From: Flaccisagitta enflata
Taxonomy: Eukaryota > Chaetognatha > Sagittoidea > Aphragmophora
Reading direction: 5' to 3'
DNA length: 64,000 nucleotides
Assembly: GCA_965153355.1 (NCBI GenBank)
Contig: OZ231126.1
Location: 10,106,001-10,170,000, forward strand
This document shows, one piece after another, positions 59,380 to 64,000 of this stretch (its first letter is position 1; the number at the start of each line of letters is the position of its first letter). The position numbers and the translations under genes are program-made. The notes beneath the pieces were generated by a model that saw only the letters and a program-made list of their open reading frames with translations, was not told where the DNA came from and made no database searches.

Positions 59380-62280
59380 CTAGGCATTCTCTTTCATGAT
59401 TTTCTCATCAAGCTTATTTTTGAAAATCTCAAGAGATCGTGCCATTTTGATGTCTGCTGATAGCAGATTCCATTTTTGAATTACTCGGTATGAAAAGAAT
59501 GATTGCCGTTGTCTTCGCCCATTTTCGGCTCTTTCCTTGATCAGCCTAGAGCCTCCTCTCGCGTCTCTCACTTGCCAGAAATAGTTGGGATTGATTCTCG
59601 TGAGTCCATTAAGAATCTTGAATACTTCAATCATATCCCCTCTCTCTCGTCTCTGCTCCAACGACATCAGCCCGAGTTTTTTCCTTCTTTCTTCTGAGTT
59701 CAGTTTCTTCATTCCATAAATCATTGCTGTGGCTTTGGACTGCACCGCTTCCAGCAGTTTAGATTCCGCCGATGTGCCTGGGGGACATGCCGTCATTCCA
59801 TAGTCCAGATGAGGTCTGATTCTCTGATTATAGAGGATGCAAAATGCACGTTTGTCTATATAGGTGAAGTTTCGCTTTATTCGTCCAATTTCCGCAAGTG
59901 CTTTACTTCGGGCTTTCCCAACATGGGTCGAGGTTGACAGATCATCCGATATCCAGAAGCCGATGTCTTTCTCCAGCACCACACTTTCTATCTGTGTTCC
60001 CATCATGACGTAAGGCAATTTGGGGTTATCATTCCCGATGTGCATGATCTTAGACTTCTTTTGGTTGATTTCCATCTTCCAGTCTTTGGCCCAGTTGGCA
60101 ATTTGATCGATCCTTCTTTGCAGCTCGGCTCCGTTGTTTGCGTGCTGGCTTTGGTCTCTCATGATCTCCTGGTAGCTCTTAGTGTCGTCAGCTAGTAGCA
60201 TTATCAGGGATTCATCCGCAGGGCTACACTGTTTTGGTAGGTCATTGATAAATATCAAGAACAGCAGGAAACCGAGCACTGTTCCCTGTGTTGTGCCGCT
60301 GACTACCTCTAGCCACTCTGATTTGGCATTACCAACCACTACTCGTTGCTTTCTACATTCCAGGTAGCTTTTGAGCCAGTTAAGCAGCTTGCCATCAATT
60401 CCATAAGCTTTCAGCTTCACCAACAATAGCCTATGTGACACTTTGTCAAAGGCCTTAGCATAATCAAAATAGGCCACATCCACACTATTTCCAGCGTCCA
60501 CAATTTCTGTCCATTTCTCAAGGCATAAAAGTATGTTGGTCTGGCATGACCGGCCCTTGACAAATCCATGCTGTTGCTCTGTGATCAGTTTGTTTGCCAT
60601 CAGGTGACTCATTATGGCCGAACATAGGATTCTCTCCATTGCTTTACAGATGATTGATGTGAGCGCCACGGGTCTGAAGTTGGCCATGATTGCCTTAGAC
60701 CCCCCTTTGTGGATTGGGACAATGTTTGCTTCTTTCCATTTTGATGGGACCTCACCGTCGTCCAGAGATTTCCGGTAAATTTGGCTCAAATGTGGTGCCA
60801 GTTCTTTCGCACATTCCTTCATCAACCTGCTTTCAACTTCATCTGGTCCAGCCGCTTTGTTGGGGTTCAGCTTGGATAGGACCTCTTCCACATTTTCTTT
60901 GCAGAAGTAGACATCATCGATACTTTGACTGGTTTGCTTTTGTATAGGGGGGGGAGGAGTTTCCCCATTATCTTTGGTAAACACCGAGTGGTAGTAATCA
61001 TTCAGTGCATCTGCTGCTTCTTCTTCTGTCTCTGTTAGTTTTCCATTAGCGTCCAGAACATTGGAGACCCCCTGTTTTGTTTTAAGAAAGCGTCGGCAGT
61101 GCCCGTGAAACAAGTTTGGGTTCTCTTTCATGTCTGTAATAAGCCCTTTTTCATAATTAGCCTTCTTGGTCCTTTTCATATCTTCCAGCTTATTTCTTTC
61201 CATTTTGTATGCGTCATAGTCTCTGGGCAGGCCAGTCTGCCTAAATTTTTTCCAGCTTTTCCATTTCTCTTTTCTTTGTTCCTTCATTTTCGCTCCTTTC
61301 ATCCAAGGCAGGCGGTTTTTGTCCTTTCTTGGGCCGCAGAGTGGCACGTACTTTAGTTTGAGCTCTTGAATTTTCTTATTGAGCTTCTCATTCATTGTGT
61401 CAGTTGAGTCTTCTTGGTCCAGTTCAAAACTTTCCAGTTCCTCTTTGATACCTTTCCAGTTAGCTTTTTTGAAGTTAGGTCGACAGAGCGCTGTGTTTCT
61501 GAACATCAGTTCCGTTACCACTACTTTCCATTTCTGGCATAAGTGGTCGCTTTTTCCAAGAGGGGGTATCTCTTCCATCTCGTTTATCATGTCTTCCTCA
61601 TTTGTTAGAACAAGGTCGAGGCATGAATTCTGCTGTCCTCTGAACCTAGTGGAGGTCAGAACATGCTGGACAAGGTTGAGATCTTCCACCATTTCTAGGA
61701 AGGCATCAGAATGGGAGCCCTCTGTGTCCTGGCATTGGTTTGTACTCCAATCAATCTTCGGTAAGTTGAAGTCTCCGCATAATACAAGAAAATCATGTTT
61801 CAGCGAGACCGCTCGCCTAATCATTGAAAGCAAGTTTGAGTTGTTCTGATCGTCAGAGTTAGGGCTTCGGTAGATTGTGCCTACCAACATCACTTTGTTA
61901 TTAATTAGCTTGATTACGCACCATGCTGCACAATCAAAGTTTTCATTTTCAAGGGCAGGGCAGGCCGAGTGATTTAAGGAGTTGTGAACATAGATGGCCA
62001 CTCCTTTGCCCAGTCCTCCTTTTCCATCGGAGTGGTCTCCACGGTATATGGTAAATTCATCAACACCAAGTTCGTCATCCCTTATTGTGCTAGCTGCACC
62101 AAATTCAGTTAACGCCAAAATATGTGGTTTCACAGTAGAAATAAGATCAAGGATTTCACTCCTTTTATTCATTGCCGATTGACAGTTTGTATGAATCATT
62201 TTTACTTCATACTTTTCGCTGTTGGGCCGGCTTGCCCTATTCATTCTGTACAAAATACTAGGTCTACTTTCACCATTCAT
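59380..62280 (-). CDS. Non-LTR retrotransposon ORF2: endonuclease and reverse transcriptase
   Basis: 966 residues, uninterrupted. This is the enzyme for target-primed reverse transcription of its own RNA. An apurinic-like endonuclease domain occupies about 28-245 (HTNCQSAMNKRSEIL, ALTEFG, GVAIYVHNSL, YRSPNS, LCGDFNLPKIDW, GKSDH). The reverse transcriptase spans about 500-770: NKAAGPDEVESRLMKECA, ANIVPIHKGGS, FRPVALTSIICKAMERIL, QHGFVKGRSCQTN, YFDYAKAFDKVSHRLL, GTTQGTVLGFLLFLIFINDL, LADDTK. The catalytic aspartates (YFDYAKAFD; LADD) are present. The C-terminus has the CR1/L2-type block RLIKERAENGRR...SFFSYRVIQKWN. It starts 29 bp after ORF1 ends. The absence of stops implies recent activity. 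The clade (CR1/L2-like) is inferred from motif wording. Confidence 0.95.
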   Translation of the reverse strand: MNGESRPSILYRMNRASRPNSEKYEVKMIHTNCQSAMNKRSEILDLISTVKPHILALTEFGAASTIRDDELGVDEFTIYRGDHSDGKGGLGKGVAIYVHNSLNHSACPALENENFDCAAWCVIKLINNKVMLVGTIYRSPNSDDQNNSNLLSMIRRAVSLKHDFLVLCGDFNLPKIDWSTNQCQDTEGSHSDAFLEMVEDLNLVQHVLTSTRFRGQQNSCLDLVLTNEEDMINEMEEIPPLGKSDHLCQKWKVVVTELMFRNTALCRPNFKKANWKGIKEELESFELDQEDSTDTMNEKLNKKIQELKLKYVPLCGPRKDKNRLPWMKGAKMKEQRKEKWKSWKKFRQTGLPRDYDAYKMERNKLEDMKRTKKANYEKGLITDMKENPNLFHGHCRRFLKTKQGVSNVLDANGKLTETEEEAADALNDYYHSVFTKDNGETPPPPIQKQTSQSIDDVYFCKENVEEVLSKLNPNKAAGPDEVESRLMKECAKELAPHLSQIYRKSLDDGEVPSKWKEANIVPIHKGGSKAIMANFRPVALTSIICKAMERILCSAIMSHLMANKLITEQQHGFVKGRSCQTNILLCLEKWTEIVDAGNSVDVAYFDYAKAFDKVSHRLLLVKLKAYGIDGKLLNWLKSYLECRKQRVVVGNAKSEWLEVVSGTTQGTVLGFLLFLIFINDLPKQCSPADESLIMLLADDTKSYQEIMRDQSQHANNGAELQRRIDQIANWAKDWKMEINQKKSKIMHIGNDNPKLPYVMMGTQIESVVLEKDIGFWISDDLSTSTHVGKARSKALAEIGRIKRNFTYIDKRAFCILYNQRIRPHLDYGMTACPPGTSAESKLLEAVQSKATAMIYGMKKLNSEERRKKLGLMSLEQRRERGDMIEVFKILNGLTRINPNYFWQVRDARGGSRLIKERAENGRRQRQSFFSYRVIQKWNLLSADIKMARSLEIFKNKLDEKIMKENA

Positions 62281-62309
62281 GGTGTTGCCGGGATTCCGGT
62301 CACAATGAC

Positions 62310-63581
62310 TTAAAAAACTTGTCCACCTTCAGTGGATGACAGGGGAAGCATAATCGCTAATGGTGTGCCGGGCTGTCCTTTTGTTCCACTGCTTACCTGG
62401 GTTGGGGTTATCTCCCCTTGTGACATTTGTGACCCTGATCCGCCTTGGCCACTCAATTCTGGCTCATTTCCAGTTTTCCTCCTCTTGGCATTGCCCTCTT
62501 CATCACTTTTTTGTCGTTTTCTGGATCCTGCCCTTGAGCCGCTTGCGCTCATTGACGGACGTCCCCGCATTGATCCCCGATTTCGTCCTCTTGTTCTTCC
62601 TCCTCTTCCTCCCCTTCCGGTGCCTCTTCCGCGCTGGGGGGCCACCCCCTTGTTTTCTTCCCTTTCTCTTTCCAGTCGGTACATCCTGGCTTCTTGTCTT
62701 TGGTTATACGTGCGGTCTCGTGCAATGAATACATCATTCGCTAATGTGACCTCTTCTGCCGCCTTTGCGATTCTTTCACATTCTTCCGTACTCTTGAAGA
62801 TGGCCAGGACCTTCCTTGCGTAACGGCCTTCATGACCAACTCGGATGACTTTTCTCGGCTTCAGATCATCAATTTTCAGCTCTGCCAGGATCTCTTTCAC
62901 TTTCTCCTCGTCATGTTCGATTCGTTCATCAGTTTCCGTTGCTTTTGATTCAGGGATATTGGCGAAAACCAAGTTTTTCTCTCTTTTTTCAATCTCCCGG
63001 ATCTCCTTTACCACGGCATTTGTCTGTCTGATACTAAGTTGGTCCCCATCCAATTTGTCCAAACGATCTTCTAATTCCGCGGTTTTCTTTGTCGTCTGTT
63101 CCACCTTTTCCGTGGCCTTTTTCAATATTTCCTCCTGTGCATCGAGTCTGGCCTTGTTGTCAGCTTGCGTCTCTTCTACCTTTCCCACTCTCTGTGCGAT
63201 ATCATCGATCTTTTGCAAGCCTTCAAGCACCTTCTTTCTTTCCTCTTGTTGCTCTTCTTGCCCCTTCTTGATGCCATCAAGTTCTGCCATTACCCTTTCT
63301 CTCTCCGTTTGTTGCTCGTTTTGACCCTTCTTGATCGTGTTCAACTCTTTGTGGATCGTGTCAAGCGCTGTTTGAAGATTTTTACCTTTGGCTTCGCATT
63401 CACTGCATTTCCAGAAGCTTTTTCCGTGGTCGCGCATCATTCTGCATAATTCCTGGGCCAACTCTGCACATGAGAAGCAGAATTCCTTTGAGCAATCCGA
63501 GCACTTTAATCCAGGTCGAGGTTCCCCTTTGCGGTTTGTAATGATCTCGCATTTGGAACATTTGCCCACGACGGCAACCAT
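62310..63581 (-). CDS. Non-LTR retrotransposon ORF1: zinc-binding, coiled-coil RNA-binding protein
   Basis: 423 residues. The N-terminus is a PHD-like cysteine/histidine module (CSKC, LKCSDCSKEFCFSCAELA, FWKCSEC, residues about 8-62). A long heptad coiled coil follows (about 70-195). Next come EKNLVFANIPESKATETDER and VIRVGHEGRYARKVLAIFKS, an RRM-like pattern as in LINE ORF1 proteins (about 205-300). The tail is basic and RG-rich (RGRGTGRGGRGGRTRGRNRG) and then Ser/Gly-rich. It is the presumed RNA chaperone and particle protein for ORF2. PHD-bearing ORF1 proteins are known from CR1-type elements. It is intact and co-oriented with ORF2. Confidence 0.9.
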   Translation of the reverse strand: MVAVVGKCSKCEIITNRKGEPRPGLKCSDCSKEFCFSCAELAQELCRMMRDHGKSFWKCSECEAKGKNLQTALDTIHKELNTIKKGQNEQQTERERVMAELDGIKKGQEEQQEERKKVLEGLQKIDDIAQRVGKVEETQADNKARLDAQEEILKKATEKVEQTTKKTAELEDRLDKLDGDQLSIRQTNAVVKEIREIEKREKNLVFANIPESKATETDERIEHDEEKVKEILAELKIDDLKPRKVIRVGHEGRYARKVLAIFKSTEECERIAKAAEEVTLANDVFIARDRTYNQRQEARMYRLEREREENKGVAPQRGRGTGRGGRGGRTRGRNRGSMRGRPSMSASGSRAGSRKRQKSDEEGNAKRRKTGNEPELSGQGGSGSQMSQGEITPTQVSSGTKGQPGTPLAIMLPLSSTEGGQVF

Positions 63582-63607
63582 CTTGACTGCGTCCGTTTCT
63601 TGCTCGA

Positions 63608-63700
63608 TCCAGAGTCACAATTTTCACTTTATTTTCGAGTCACAGTGTTCACTTTATTTTCGAGTCACAATGTTCACTTTATTGCCGGTCATGTAATTTT
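63608..63700. repeat. 28-bp tandem repeat upstream of ORF1
   Basis: Three copies of GAGTCACAATGTTCACTTTA followed by TTTTC lie just before the ORF1 start, in the likely 5' UTR/promoter of the retrotransposon. Tandem 5' UTR monomers are known in several LINE families as promoter units; the role here is inferred. Confidence 0.7.
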
Positions 63701-64000
63701 CTGAAGTTTGTGTCACTGTTCCACGGTAATGCGTGTGAGTTAATTGGCCACTTTTATATAACATAGGCACATTAATCTGAAAAGAAATCGCTTGACCAAG
63801 CGCGGCCTCCAGCCCTCGTCGACAACAATCGGTGACGCCTGGAGCTCGCGCTTAAACAAGCGAAGTAGTAGAAATTAGCTTTATCTTTTTTTCTGATTTT
63901 TAATGCAATAAATAAATTAATATTTTGTTAATATAATGTTAAAGCAAGCAGATACAAAAAACATGTCAGTGAGCACAACTGCTTTTCTGTGAGGGTGTTT
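63701..64000. other. 5' flank of the retrotransposon and right direct repeat
   Basis: The 5' end of the element is not defined. From about 63,870 to the window end the sequence matches 56,440-56,585 in the same direction. No gene is seen. Confidence 0.45.

Overview
The window is animal nuclear DNA, most likely from an invertebrate. Its genes are spliced and spaced, repeats dominate, and it encodes eRF1, Mediator subunit MED25, a KIAA0930-family protein, a C2H2-zinc-finger/pogo-transposase fusion and a CR1/L2-like retrotransposon. I could not place it in a phylum.

Layout. 1-2.5 kb: short tandem repeats and small inverted-repeat elements. 2.58-4.73 kb: complete two-exon eRF1 gene (+). 5.8-9.2 kb: purine microsatellite, a retrotransposon tail (-), and several miniature transposons, two with clear target duplications. 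10.46-17.0 kb: a five-exon (+) gene joining C2H2 zinc fingers, psq/CENP-B-like helix-turn-helices, a degenerate pogo-type DDE domain and a C-terminal Tudor-like stretch; its first intron seen is full of microsatellites. 17.4-35.85 kb: an almost spacerless giant inverted repeat centred near 27.2 kb. Its left arm holds exons of a KIAA0930 homologue and of an unrecognised gene; the right arm repeats them in reverse, near-identical at 32.3-34.85 kb and heavily corrupted at 27.2-31.9 kb and beyond 34.9 kb. 38.3-43.4 kb: MED25 (-), with one expected exon barely recognisable and the N-terminal von Willebrand half not found. 43.4-49 kb: almost featureless. 49-55.3 kb: AGGCCTGA-rich repeats, an ATATC satellite and a short tandem array. 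55.26-55.9 kb: a long-armed foldback element. 56.8-59 kb: an unrecognised RGG-rich ORF (-) interrupted by a hAT-like miniature element. 59.4-63.6 kb: a non-LTR retrotransposon with intact ORF1 and ORF2 (-).

There is no operon logic. eRF1 (translation termination) and MED25 (transcription) are unrelated housekeeping genes. The main themes are repeated insertion of small DNA transposons, three of them datable against an empty or rejoined target in the same window, and an inverted duplication whose noise pattern suggests a long-read assembly join as strongly as biology.
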